From: Sphagnum compactum
Taxonomy: Eukaryota; Bryophyta; Sphagnopsida; Sphagnales
DNA: 64,000 nucleotides
Direction of reading: 5' to 3'
NCBI GenBank assembly: GCA_965153455.1
Contig: OZ234494.1
Coordinates: forward strand, 16,368,001-16,432,000
Shown: one piece after another, positions 38,287 through 49,215 of the stretch
Numbering within the stretch: the first letter of the stretch is position 1
Layout: each line of letters begins with the position of its first letter
The notes under the pieces: model-generated
Databases searched by the model: none
Told to the model about the DNA's origin: nothing
The model's input: only the letters and a program-made list of their open reading frames with translations
Made by a program: the position numbers and the translations under genes

Positions 38287-38672
38287 AAGCGACATCTTCC
38301 AGATGGAGTCGGTTTGTTAGGATACCGTTGGTGGAACTGATTAACTAAGTCTTGGGCATGAACTAGGTTTTCAGCAGGCTCCCAAGTAGCTTCAGAAGGA
38401 GGATAGCCTCGCCAAAAGACGAGGTACAGGAGCTTTCCACGAATCTTTTTGGAGTCCAGGACCTCCTGAACTTCAAACTCTTCTTGGCCTTCAATTTCGA
38501 CTGGAGCTGGGGGTTCTCGATGACGTTCTGGGATCTGGTTTTCATGATAGGGCTCAAGCAAGGAAACATGGAAAACATTGTGGATTTTGAACTGGGGTGG
38601 AAGCTCCAACTGGCAAGCCACTAGACCAACAAGTTTGGCGATTTTGAAAGGTCCAAGGCGCTTGTAATCCAA
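38274..38672 (-). pseudogene. Integrase C-terminus and chromodomain
   Basis: Begins with the LGPFKI and FHVSLLEPYH blocks of the integrase C-terminal GPY/F module. A chromodomain follows: EFEVQEVLDSKK, LVFWRGYPPSEATWEP and an Asn-Leu-rich helix. The aromatic positions used to bind methylated histone tails are present (F, W, W). In this class the chromodomain steers insertion to heterochromatin. It ends at a TAA touching the LTR. Confidence 0.95.
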
Positions 38673-39002
38673 CTTGGCACATGGGCGAGTGGTAGCAATG
38701 TTCTTTCTGAGAAGTTAGACCTTGTCTCCAACCTTGAAGTTTGGATGGTCCCTGCGTTGGCGGTTTGCTTGCTTCTTTTGCCACTCTTGTGTCAGCTTGA
38801 GTTCTGCCATAAGGTTCTGTTGAACTTGTCCAAGCCTCGTGGCCCTTTCTTCAGCCGAGGGGTTTACCGAGTCCCCAGGAATTTCAAGGCTGAACCTGGG
38901 ATGAAAGCCGTAATTGGCAAAGAACGGATTGATACCGGTCGATGTATGCGTTGTGTTGTTATAAGCAAATTCTGCTTGAGATAGTAGGGCCAGCCAGTCG
39001 TC

Positions 39003-39683
39003 CTATTGGTAGCTCACAGTGCAGCGAAGGTATTGTTCGAGTGTTTGGTTTGTCCGTTCGATTTGTCCATCTGTCTCGGGGTGAAAGGCTGAGGATAGCC
39101 GAATGTCAACTCCAAGGAGCTCGAATAGGCGCCGCCAGAACTTGGATGCAAACTGAGGACCTTTGTCGGACACAATTTCCTCGGGGAGTCCATGCAATCG
39201 GACAATCCCGTCCAGAATTAACTGAGCTGTATCTTCTGTCGTGATTGACTTGGAACAAGGGGTGAAATGGGCCATTTTGGTGAGACGATCGACCACAACC
39301 AGTATTGAATTCTTGGCTTTGACAGTAGGGAGGTCCGTGATGAAGTCCATTGCAATAGATCCCCAAGGTCGGCTAGGAATCGGCAGGGGTCGTAGGAGTC
39401 CAAACGGGCGATGCCTAGGAGCCTTGGATCGAGCACATGTATCACAAGTCTTGACATACTCTCGTAGCAGCCTGTTCATCTTGGGCCACCAATAATTCCT
39501 TGACACTAGTTCGTGAGTCCGTGCCATTCCGAAGTGACCGGCCAAGGTGTTGTCGTGGCATTCTCTCAGGATCTTTAGGCGTATAGGTCCTTCGGGTACA
39601 TAAATCAGGTTGTTTCGAAGGAGAAGTCCGTCTTGCTGCTCAAACTGATCCAGATCATCACAATTTGGGTTCCTTGGTCGTTC
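39003..39683 (-). pseudogene. Integrase segment of pol
   Basis: In frame with RT after the TAG at 39684. The H2C2 zinc-binding region spans about 39400-39570: two His flank AGHFGMART, and the Cys pair is in CDTCARSK. The DDE core follows: Asp in MDFITDLP, Asp in VSDKGPQF and Glu in DGQIERTNQ. The last two are separated by exactly 35 residues, the expected DD35E spacing. The longest ATG-initiated part is 39003-39545. It ends at a TAG at 39003-39005. Confidence 0.95.
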
Positions 39684-41531
39684 CTAGAGTTCCTTCTTGA
39701 TGTTGGTAGCCCAGGTGTCTTCCTCAGTTGCCATCTTGATGTCCCTGACAAGGTATGAATCTGGGAGGGTGCTGATTGTTGCTGCAACTTGAAATTGCTC
39801 GGGCTTGAGTAAGGTCTGGGTCTGCTGGCCGTAGGCCTCATCCCCCGCTTGAAGTTCATATTCTGAGTGGCGAGATAGCGCGTCAGCTTTCCCTTGTTGG
39901 GTGCCGGGCTGATACTGAATCTCAAAGTCGAAATCAGCTAGTAAGATAGACCAGCGTGCCTGGCGACGATTCAAGGTCCGAGTAGTTGTGAAATAGAGGA
40001 GATTCTTGTGATCTGTCAGAACTTGGACTCGATGTTGAACTCCGGCAAGATACGGTCTCCACTGCTCGAATGCCGTGATGATTACCAGGAGTTCCTTATC
40101 ATAGACCTGGTAGTTGATTTCGGCACTGGTTAGCTTCCGTGAATAGAAAGCAACTAGATGCAGCAACCCATCTATTCCAAATTGAGATAGGATAGCTCCC
40201 AAGGCAAAATCTGAAGCGTCTGTTTCCACAATGAATGGCTTGGCAGGGTCGGGATGTATCAGGATTGGTGCAAAGGTGAATGCCATCTTGAGAGTATCAA
40301 AAGCAGCCTGGGCCGTTGGATTCCATGAGAAGGGCTTGTTTTTGCAAGTCAGGGTTGTTAACGATGTTGTGATCTTGGAGTAGCCTTTGATAAACTGACG
40401 ATAGAAGTTGGCAAACCCCAAGAAGCGTTGAACGTCCTTGACCGAGGATGGAGTAGCCCAACACTGGATGGTCTCGACCTTTGACTTGTCCATGAAAATG
40501 CCATCTGGGGAGATCACGTAGCCTAGGAACGCCACTGAAGATTTGTCGAATTCACATTTTTCCAGCTTGGCGTATAAGCCATGCTCTCGGAGGGTCGCAA
40601 GCACCAATCGTACGTGTTTGTCGTGGTTTTCCTGGTTCTTGGAAAAGATTAAAATGTCATCCAAATAGACCACGACAAATTCGTCCATGTATTCCCGGAA
40701 GATATCATTCATCAGATGCTGAAAGACTGCGGGTGCGTTGGTGAGGCCGAAGGGCATGACCGTGTATTCGAAGTGGCCGTAGCGTGTGCGAAAGGTTGTC
40801 TTCCACTCATCACCGGGGCGAATCCTGAGCAAGTTGTAGGCTCCACGGAAGTCAAGCTTGGTGAAGATCTTCCCGGTACGTAGCCGATCCAGGAGGCCTG
40901 AAATCAAGGGCAAGGGATATCGATTCTTTTTTGTTATCTTGTTGAGTCCACGATAATCCACACAGAGTCGAAGAGAGCCATCCTTCTTCTTGACAAACAG
41001 AATTGGGGCGCCGGCTGGAGACTTGGAATGCTGGACGAACCCCTTGGCAAGGTTTTCAATAAGATAATCACGCAAGGCTTGGAATTCCGGTTCCGATAGG
41101 CCATAGATAGGACCAAAGGGTGGTGAGTGTCCTTCCTCTAGATCAATTGGGTAGTCATATGGACGATGTTCGGGGAGCTGATCAGCCTTATTCTTTTCAA
41201 AAACATCAACAAAGTCCTTGTACTTCTCGGGAAGTTTGACAGGTTTTGGTTCTGATTGGGGGTTTTGGTTGTTGGCTGGGTTGACATGGATGGCGAAGAC
41301 TTGAAGATTCTTAGCAGCCCGATAGAAAGGTACAGCTCCATCAACGAAGATCCGGACAGGGTTGGTTTTCTGGGCAGGATTCTCGACAAGATTCTTGACA
41401 GGACAAGGTTTAGTTCTGGCCACCGGGGGGTTCTTGACTTCAAGACTTGACAGAACAGACTTGACAAGATTGGAATTGGTTCCAACCCTCTTTGGGTTCT
41501 TGACCACAGGGTTCTTGGCAGGACTTGACAA
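39684..41531 (-). pseudogene. Reverse transcriptase and RNase H segment of pol
   Basis: An open stretch of 615 codons. RT motifs in order: LRLCVDYRGLN at about 188-197, TKLDFRGAYN (catalytic Asp about 227), MPFGLTNAPAVFQ at about 259-271, and VVYLDDILIFS with the YLDD box at 289-292. After a connection region (FLGFANFYRQF at about 370-380) comes RNase H: VETDASDFALGA (Asp about 438), KELL (Glu about 480), TDHKNL (Asp about 507) and KADALSR (Asp about 550), so all four metal-binding acids are kept. The stretch ends at a TAG at 39684. Catalytic residues look intact although the polyprotein is broken. Confidence 0.97.
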
Positions 41532-41630
41532 AGTGTTTGTCTGAGCTTGGGGTGCTTGAGAGGTGCACCGTTGTGTGCTGAAGGTGAGGGTTCTAGATCG
41601 CCAATCGATGATAGGGTTGTGTGCTTCTAG

Positions 41631-42128
41631 CTAAGGCAGACCAAGGATGACGGGATGGTGAGGGGTGGAGATGATGTTGAGAACAATCTTTTCCGCGTGC
41701 TTGCCGATACAGAGTTCTAGAGGGGTTGTCTCGTGTGTGATTGCACCAGAAGCAATGGTTCTCCCATCAATAACCTCTACTCGAACAGGGGTTGACTTCT
41801 TGACTACAGGGATGTTGTGTTGGGCGACAAATGTTTGGTCGATGAAAGAAGAGGTGGCGCCGGAGTCCACCAATGCTGACACTTGTGGTATTTCTTCTGG
41901 AATACGAATGATGTCCACATGCTGAGTGAAGCTGGGACTGGGACCAACGGCTGAACATGAGCCTTTGCAAAGGTGGTGCTGGGTGAGATCTAGTCGCACG
42001 GCTCCTACTGTGACTGGATGTTCTTGTTTTCCAATTCTTAGGGAGTTTCCACAGCTTGCACTTGAAATTTGACAAGCTTTTGAGGGCACTGGCGAGCTAT
42101 GTGCCCTGGGTTGCCACAGTAGAGGCAC
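41631..42128 (-). pseudogene. Aspartic protease segment of pol
   Basis: Contains ALVDSGATSSFID, the retropepsin active-site motif (catalytic Asp in DSGAT), and ends at HPVILGLP, the conserved C-terminal block of Ty3-type proteases. The block is cut by a TAG at 41631-41633; homologous wording continues in frame after the stop. Confidence 0.92.
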
Positions 42129-42979
42129 AGGTTGTTTGTCCTTCGGCGAAGTTTCTCGGCTTCTATCAAAGGTTTGAATTTAGCTGCGTCGATCTGCATC
42201 GGGGCAGGTCCAAAAGAGGCAAGTCGGGCAACTGGTGTTGTTTGGGGAACTAAGGGAAGCGTAATAGGGTGACTGTTCCAAAGCTGGGCGTTGGAGGTGA
42301 CTTTCTTTTCCTGGCGACGTTCGAACAAACGATTATCGCACTGAATTGCTTGGGTGATGGCTTCACTGAAGGAAGAAGGGTCTGCGAGTGTCAGCAAAAG
42401 ATCTTGAACATCATCACGAAGCCCACAGCGAAACTGATCAATCAAGGCAGCTTCTCCCCAGTTGATGTCGCAGGCAAGCTGCCTGAATTCTGAGGCGTAG
42501 ACGATGGCCGAATGTGTCCCTTGCTGGAGCCGACGCAGCTTGTTGGCTGAAGTCCTGGCCTTGTCACTGTCCCCAAACACTGCTTCAAATTCCGCCATAA
42601 AGGCGTTGAAATCTTGTAGGAGAGGGGATGATGTTTCCAGGATGGGAGCAAACCATGCTGCAACTGTCCTAGTGAGTAGGGTTCCAACGAATCCTACACG
42701 AGTGGTGTCATCCAAATAACGACAGGGGTGTAGTTGCATGATCAGGCGTACCTGGCTGACAAAGCCTCGAAATTTGGGGCGCGTTCCATCAAACTTTTCT
42801 GGCAGGCTGATCTTGGGCTCTGGGGCGACCATTGCAAGGGCAGCGGGTACTGGGGCAGGAGGTTGTGGCTGATCCTGCATGCGGGTCACTGAGTCTCTAA
42901 GCGCGACATTTTCTTGTTAAAGGTGCCGAAGGGCGGCGAGGATTTGATTGAGGTCGATGTTTGATTCCGAGTTGTCCAT
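42038..42979 (-). pseudogene. gag: gag, with an early stop
   Basis: The most upstream ATG in frame is at 42977-42979. A TAA at 42917-42919, about 20 codons in, cuts the frame; an internal ATG at 42889 opens the remaining 283 codons. That part has a capsid-type region (LPEKFDGTRPKFRGFVSQV, TAAWFAP-like AAWFAPILE, YASEFRQLACD, DQFRCGLRDD) and one zinc knuckle, CLYCGNPGHIARQC, with a complete CX2CX4HX4C. It ends with a TAA at 42038-42040, overlapping pol, which is in the -1 frame. Gag builds the virus-like particle and packages RNA. Confidence 0.95.
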
Positions 42980-43974
42980 GGTGGTAGTTATCAATGATAA
43001 CGATGAAGTTGAAGGTTGCAGGAAAAATCGATGGAGGAGCAGTGAGCAAGTCTAATCTTCCCGTAATCTCTCTCAACTCCTCACACAGTAGCTACAGCAG
43101 CTCCAATGGACCAAACCCATGTCTGTTTTCCACCCACCCAGCTCCTGTTTCCCCCTTCAGCTTGATGTCTGCTTAGAAAATGCTGAAAGAACCTCTCTGT
43201 CCTGGTCTTGGTCTGTGTCTGGACTTCTGGGTCCTCCCCCTGCTCCCAAAAAGGTTGGCTCTTCAAAGACAAGTCTGTTGATGAGTTGCAAACACACACT
43301 TTCTCGAATTTTTTTTTTTCTTCCGCAGGTCTTGTTACATGCGAGACCGAACAGCAGCAACAACAGCGACAACAACAGCAAAAACTTAACTTCTTTGAAA
43401 AGATAGGTGGAAAAAACTTGTCTCAGTTTCCAACACAAGTTTCCCAAAACCAAAAAAAAAAAAAACAGAGAAACAGAAACGAGCTTGCGAAAAAACTTGA
43501 GGAGGAGCAGGCCTTGAGAAATCTATTTGGATTCAAGTAAGATCCCAATAAGCAAACAAACCAACCAACAAACCAAAAGCAGTTTCTTCTTCAACATAGC
43601 ACAAGACTTCTCACAACCAAATTCTCCAAAAGAAGAAGAAGAAGAAGAAAACTTCACAACAACAATGACAACACCACTCTTCACTCGACCAAAACAAAAG
43701 CTTCGAAAGCACAACTGAGATCAAAACTACTGATATCAGAACTCTACTGTCATTTCTCTTGATAAAAACAGCACAACAACAGCACCCAACAATTTTTTTT
43801 TTTCCTTCTCTTCCTAGCAAATCATTCATTCCAGAGAAGCAACCTCTAGCTACTTACTGAAACAAATAAACAAACAAACAAACCAAAACAAAACTGCTAT
43901 AGATCCTATTGTTGCTAGTGATGACAACGGCAACGGGGCTACTGATTCCGAACAGAAGAAGGAGCAGACCAAAC
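42980..43974 (-). other. Untranslated leader of the retrotransposon
   Basis: About 1 kb between the 5' LTR and gag, with (CAA)n/(CAG)n-like and AAGAAGAAG microrepeats. Frames here have no recognisable product. The bases next to the LTR read, on the minus strand, GTTTGGTCTGCTCC. A primer-binding site starting TGG is present but does not match the initiator-Met tRNA pattern that is common in plants. Confidence 0.75.
43955..43974 (-). promoter_or_regulatory. Probable primer-binding site
   Basis: On the minus strand, three bases inside the 5' LTR boundary, TGGTCTGCTCC begins with the TGG expected to pair with a tRNA CCA end. The cognate tRNA is not identified. Confidence 0.45.
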
Positions 43975-44360
43975 TGTTATGGACCGAACTAGTGTGAAGC
44001 AAGGCAAGGAAACATGGCTACAACCAAGTGGAGAATTACAAGACAAGACAAGACAAGATATGGCAATACTGGAGAATTGAGAGCTTTATTGATCCATCAA
44101 CTGGTGTTGGTCTACTGGAGGGCTGTCCCCCAGACCATCTCCTTTTATAACCCTGAACCATCCTATCTTGAGATGCCGAGTCTGCACTGCTGCATGCTGC
44201 AACGCTGCCAGGTCTCCACTGCTGCATGCTGCAACACTGCCAGGTCTGCACTGCTGCATGCTGCAATGCTACCAGGTCTGCACTACTGCACTGCTACAAC
44301 GCTGAGACCTGGCAGCACTACTGGTCCCTGCTTTTGTGTTGTCGGATCCAGGCCATGACA
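43975..44360 (-). repeat. 5' LTR (right on the plus strand)
   Basis: 386 bp, matching 37888-38273 with 8 substitutions. In the element's orientation it supplies the promoter: TATAAAA on the minus strand at 44143-44149. Confidence 0.98.
44143..44149 (-). promoter_or_regulatory. TATA box of the LTR promoter
   Basis: TATAAAA on the minus strand within the 5' LTR, conserved in both LTRs. It is the likely core promoter for the retrotransposon transcript. The start site is not visible. Confidence 0.6.
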
Positions 44361-44365
44361 GTATA
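44361..44365. repeat. Target-site duplication GTATA (right)
   Basis: Exact copy of 37883-37887. Confidence 0.95.
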
Positions 44366-45531
44366 ATACAAACATGTAGATACACACACACACACACACA
44401 CACATAAACATATATACATATATACTACATCTATATGAGTGTTTGTGTGTATACGTATGCATGTGCGTGTAGATATGTATGTATATATTGTGATGTTTAT
44501 TGTGAAAATAAAATAAAATTTTGTGTTTATCAAGCATGCTACTTGTATTTATATTTTGTTTACAAATTATTTAACTTTTATTACAAGAAAGTACACCCTT
44601 GCATCATATTTATGTTGTAAAAAAGATGAGAAGAACATATGTCATGCTTATTGTGGAAACATTTATTTTCGTAACATCTATGTGACAATATCAAATGTAC
44701 ATACATTATAATGTTATGTTTATCAAACATTTTATATCATTCAGTAACAATATTTATATATATATTATTATTTATAGTTAGAGAATTAATGACCAAATAA
44801 TTTATGATTATACAATTTATAGTTAAGTTATTATGTTTTTATGAATTAATGATCTTTGTTACATGGTTTATTATTTAAAAATTTGTCACAAGATAATTTA
44901 TATCTAGAATATTCATAAAATACTATTGATGTTGTAAAAAACGAAATTTGTTATTAGTGGAACAAAACATTTATTAACAAATCTTGTTTTTTGAGAGTTT
45001 TCAATAATTATATTAATTTGGATCTAATTTTAGTGGATAACAAAAATTTTTGGCTAAACTCCCCTTGGCCAAAAAGAAAAAAATAAAATTATGTTTTTAA
45101 ATTTGTGTCCAAGTTGTTTTTTGTCTTTAGGTGTCGTCATTATGCGTTTGGTGTATCTTTTTTCTTTCACGAGTCTTTTGTAGTAATGGCACTACCACAT
45201 GACATTTTCCTTGCTTAATTTAAATAGATATAATGTGCTTATGATGGAGCAACTTCAAGAACACATGCATTATTGTCATATTTTGTTGAATTTTTTTAAA
45301 GAAGCCACCAAACTGATTGTCTGGAACTATATAATTTTTTCAAAAAACTTACATGTGGTTTTCATTTGTTGAAATCCTTCAAGATGTTTTCATGTTTTTA
45401 AGAAGGATTTTTCCTTGAGAAATAATTTGGTTTTTAGGGTTAAAAGCACGTGTAGTGTTCTTGAATTGTAATCTAATAAAGTCTTTGTGTGTAAATAATA
45501 GTGATATATGTTGTGCCTTTGCATTGTAATT
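44366..45531. other. AT-rich intergenic DNA
   Basis: A (CA)n microsatellite at 44382-44404 and AT-rich sequence after it. No gene recognised. Confidence 0.6.
44382..44404. repeat. (CA)n microsatellite
   Basis: Uninterrupted CA dinucleotides just right of the retrotransposon. Confidence 0.9.
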
Positions 45532-45685
45532 CACTACTACAAAATGTGGGTGCAGTTCATTAATCCTCATTCATTAGACTAGTGAATTCACTGCTTCTTC
45601 ATTGGTCCCCGTTCATTACAACCAGTGAATTCTCTCAAAATCTAATGAAATCACTTGGTGTACAGGGACACCTTTTGTTGTAGTG
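45532..45685 (+). mobile_element. CACTA-ended MITE, copy 2
   Basis: 154 bp starting CACTACTACAAAATGTGGG and ending with the complement of CACTACAACAAAAGG, with a perfect 3-bp duplication (ATT at 45529-45531 and 45686-45688). It is the reverse complement of the copy at 5296-5451. It contains sequence close to the palindrome AGTGAATTCACT. No coding capacity. Confidence 0.85.
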
Positions 45686-48089
45686 ATTCTAAGATACTTG
45701 CATGTACCTTGGGGTTTTTTGGTTGGATTTTCCTCTATGTGTTGTCCTAAATTGATGCATCACACTAAGCAAGAGAAAATGTAGTAAAATGCACAAAAAA
45801 TTATTATTTTTGCTTTAATGGATCTTGTTGTTATTGAATAAATTTAAATTGCTTTTGATATTGGTTTTAAAATGGTACACATTATAATAATCTAGATTGT
45901 GTGTTTTTGTGGCAATTTTTTTTTTTACATAGGATGTTATCCAGTCTTCTAGAAATGAGATTACTTTGCGATAATTGGGGCAACAATTTTATGGATTTAA
46001 TATTAAGTAAAGAACCACTATGGACAAGCACATTGGTCTTCACGGGTAAGACAATTTAGAGCTCCTCCCATCAAATTGTAAGTGTTTGCTTTTCGTTTTG
46101 TTAGAAATAACAAAACAATTAGCTTCAAAGTTTTATGATGGAGTTTGAATCTCATTAATGAGACATGTGTTTTGCGGTTTCCATGTTTTCATGTCTTCTT
46201 GTCCACTAACCATTCAAATGGCCCCCATTTTCAAAATGGTCATGTTTGTGAATAAAATTTGGATCCTTGGAATAGCTACAAACATGAAATTTGTTGAACT
46301 TCACATGGAACATTGCTTCAAGGCTACAATACAAATGGAGGGTGTAGAAATACATGCTTTTGAGTTATTTCCAATTGGCATTTATCCCTATCATGTATGA
46401 ATCCAACAAGATTATTCGGTCCGAACTTTAACCTTAATTTTAGCACTTGCCCTCACTTGCACCCTACCTTTCTCTAAACATGAATTGTACACACCACATT
46501 TTCCGCCATCAAGCAGACTCCCAAAGTAATTATAGGCATAAATTTCTTTAACTTGTTCTATGAGGGCTTTGAAACATCTTAGGCAAATTTTCATGTTTTT
46601 GTTAATCCATATGGCTCAAAGTATATATTGAAAGTTAAGAGTTGCTAATGCTACCTCCAAAGGCACCTACTGGAGAACAAAGCCTTCGTGTTTGCTATTG
46701 CCTTATCGCACAACCTCTAACTCAACATGATGTGTACATTCCCAGACATTTGCAACTTGGAGGAACAATGCAAGTTTTACTGGGGTTCCCTAACACCATT
46801 ATTGGTGTTAATGATCAATTTCAACATATTGACAATGTTAAAGGTTTATGTTGTTCCATCATAGTTGCATTTAGGATGTAGTGATATTTTTAAATAAATA
46901 GGTAGTATTTCTTGCTTTGAGAGATTTTTGTAACCAACAAACAATAGTCATGTAATGCTAGCCTTTGAGGTTACTCCAATATTAACCAGAGTTTTGTGTT
47001 AAACATTGAAGTTTTTGATGGTTCAAAAAATAGCTTTGAACTTTATGGTTGAAAAATAAAGCACAGATTGAATTAAATTGTACATCTAAAGAATTTTCTT
47101 ATAATTTCTTGGATCTTGCTAGGAAACAAAGTTTTCAAGGTTTGTCTTGTGACATTTTTGACAAACGCTCTAACCACAATATACAAAGATTAAAATTTTA
47201 TACATGATATTGGTTTGATTAGTTTTTAGAAAAAAAATATTTAATGATAATTCAATTGAAAAAATTAAATAAAGTTAATAAAGAAAAAAATCAATAAAAT
47301 GATAATAATGAAGTTTTAGTATAAATTAAACCTATTTATAATTACAATTTATGTAATGTGAATACAAATATAATGTATGTATTGTATGTGTCTACTATGT
47401 TTGTGAATAAATGTTATTTAATGACAATTTTGATGTGCAACCGAATTCCAAAATATTGTTGAAAACCTTCAACATGTAGAATATTAACAATGTTACTTTG
47501 TAATAATCTAGATAATAAATTTGAATTGTTTTCAAGTAAATAAGTGAGATTCTTTCCCAACCATACATACATTTACATATAAATACATCCATAAATATAC
47601 ATGCACACATACATACATATACATACACACATGCATATATATATATATATATATATTCATCTACATCTACATATACACACTCATATAGATGCATACAAAT
47701 CACACAACCATATATGGGCAGGGCCTGCATGTTTATGACACCTTGTTTATTTAATCGTCATATGCCAAAATTTAAAATAAATAAATTGTAGTGCCAAATT
47801 GGAAACTTCAAATTATATTAATTATTCGACACTATTGTGTTGAAGCTGCCAAGATACTACCATAATGGGTTTAAAAACTATCTAATATAGGAAGGTGTTA
47901 AAGTATGTATTAGATAATTTTAGATAGTGACTACATTCATCCAACACATCTTTTGAATGCATGAAACAAATTTGTGACTTTTCATGCTCATGTCCTTTGG
48001 CACAATCGTTTTACTTAAGATCTATACACTTCGTTTTGTATTCTATAACTTGATATAAGCTTATGTGTCATGTTTCCACTCATAATTAT
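45686..48089. other. Intergenic DNA
   Basis: Plus-strand frames at 46158-46400 and 46642-46881 read somewhat like protein (the first has ELFPIGIYPY, the second IIGVNDQFQHIDNVKG). They could be pieces of one decayed gene, but I cannot name the family. An (AT)n microsatellite lies at 47635-47655 and one end of a MITE-like inverted repeat (see 52664) near 47840-47865. Confidence 0.4.
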
Positions 48090-48425
48090 TTAAACTAGTG
48101 TGAACCCGGTGCATAATGCACCCGTCGAGTTCCCCCCCTGCCCGGTCCTTCCCATTGCCCACTCCGGTTCTTTACCCCGTCGACCCCCCCCCCCCCCCCC
48201 CGCGTCCTTCACATTTTCCATTCCGATTCTTTAACCCGTTGGTCCCCCCCCCCCCCCCGTTCCCCTGTTATATATAATTAACTTCCTGCCCCGTGCTGAC
48301 CCCCCCCCGCCCCGTTACCAGCCCTGTCATAGAAAATGCATTGCCCGGTTCTGCCATAGAATTGCAGCAGAATTGTCGTGTCAGACAAACGCACGCACAG
48401 ACGTAGTGAATTAATATAGTAGATT
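48090..48425 (+). repeat. C-rich dispersed element, unidentified
   Basis: A sharply bounded, GC-rich segment in AT-rich DNA. It opens ACTAGTGTGAACCCGGTGCA with a small GGTGCATAATGCACC palindrome, holds C runs of 18 (48184-48201) and 15 (48244-48258), and closes with ACAGACGTAGTGAATTAATA followed by a TAGTAGATT-type tail. CCCGGT(C/T)-containing blocks recur within it. Such a head and tail suggests a dispersed retroposon or DNA element, but I cannot assign it. Confidence 0.5.
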
Positions 48426-49215
48426 CAATATTACCTTCACTCAACCTAACACATATTTCATGTGATACACTTTAAAAAAAAGTTTTGTACAATCAAACTC
48501 CTAATTATTAATTGATTTTTTTCAAACCGAACCACAAACCAATGCCAAGTTTTCCTAATAGACTTATTACTGCCAACAAGCATAAATTTAAAACCCTTGT
48601 CAAGTGTTGATAGGTCAATGGTTCTTCATGAAGGTTCATAAGAAAAAGATTGTGGGCCAAACTTTTTCTTATAAAACACACTATTACATTCCTTCCAAAA
48701 TAAGGAGGACCAATTGTTGTGAATCTCTACACCAACACAACTAGTAACACCACCAAACCAAGGTTGTCCTTAAAAGTGGAATTTCTAAGTACAATGTGAT
48801 GCAATTGGTAACATCCTATTATGATCCTTCCAAGTGCATTCACAAACCCTCTTGCACGTTACCTAACAATACAAAGTCCCAATTCCAATTCTGTTCTAAC
48901 TTCCCAACCACATGTGGCAGGACCCCAAACCTGCCTGCCTGCCACCATCATCCCATCATCTCCCAATGGAAGGAACACTTAGAACCACCAAAAGAGAACC
49001 TCCCTTGTTTGTGGGGTCATATATATAGAGACTCACCAAACAAATTGAGGATTGGGGGATTGATGTCTGCATATTTGCCAAGTATTCAGATGCTTTGACA
49101 AGAAGTTAAACTAGGTACAGACTAACTGTTCACAGGTGCCAAATTCCAGCTGAGCCTCCTGGAATGGTTTGGTTTGGTAGTTGTGAAATTGGGTCCACAG
49201 GCAGTGTGTACACAC
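48426..49215. other. Intergenic DNA
   Basis: A 100-codon plus-strand frame at 48796-49098 is Pro-, His- and Cys-rich, with no recognised domain. Nothing else seen. Confidence 0.45.

Larger units (their letters stand above)
38274..42128 (-). pseudogene. pol: pol polyprotein, interrupted
   Basis: One minus-strand frame carries the whole pol order, broken by TAG at 41631-41633, TAG at 39684-39686, TAG at 39003-39005 and TAA at 38715-38717. Read-through of all four would be needed for a full product, so it is inactive. The frame is -1 relative to gag and overlaps its end by about 90 nt (42038-42128). Segments are described separately below. Confidence 0.95.
37888..44360 (-). mobile_element. Ty3/gypsy chromovirus, near full length
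   Basis: A 6473-bp LTR retrotransposon read on the minus strand. It has 386-bp LTRs beginning TGT and ending ACA, and a perfect 5-bp target duplication (GTATA). Its internal order is gag, protease, reverse transcriptase, RNase H, integrase, chromodomain. Integrase after RNase H defines Ty3/gypsy, and the C-terminal chromodomain defines a chromovirus. Five in-frame stop codons interrupt its two reading frames, so this copy is not autonomous. The two LTRs differ at 8 of 386 positions by eye (six transitions, two transversions, no gaps), so the insertion is fairly young. Wording of Gag and RT recalls Tcn1/fungal chromoviruses rather than flowering-plant Tekay, CRM or Reina types; this is unproven. 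Confidence 0.98.

Noticed and set aside
38363-44358. Many plus-strand and off-frame ORFs across the retrotransposon
   Set aside because: They are shadows of the minus-strand gag and pol frames or of the LTRs. None has its own family motif.
46158-46881. Two frames with FPIGI and IIGVND wording, considered as a sugar-phosphate synthase relic
   Set aside because: Only a few scattered residues agree, and the flanking conserved blocks of that family are absent.
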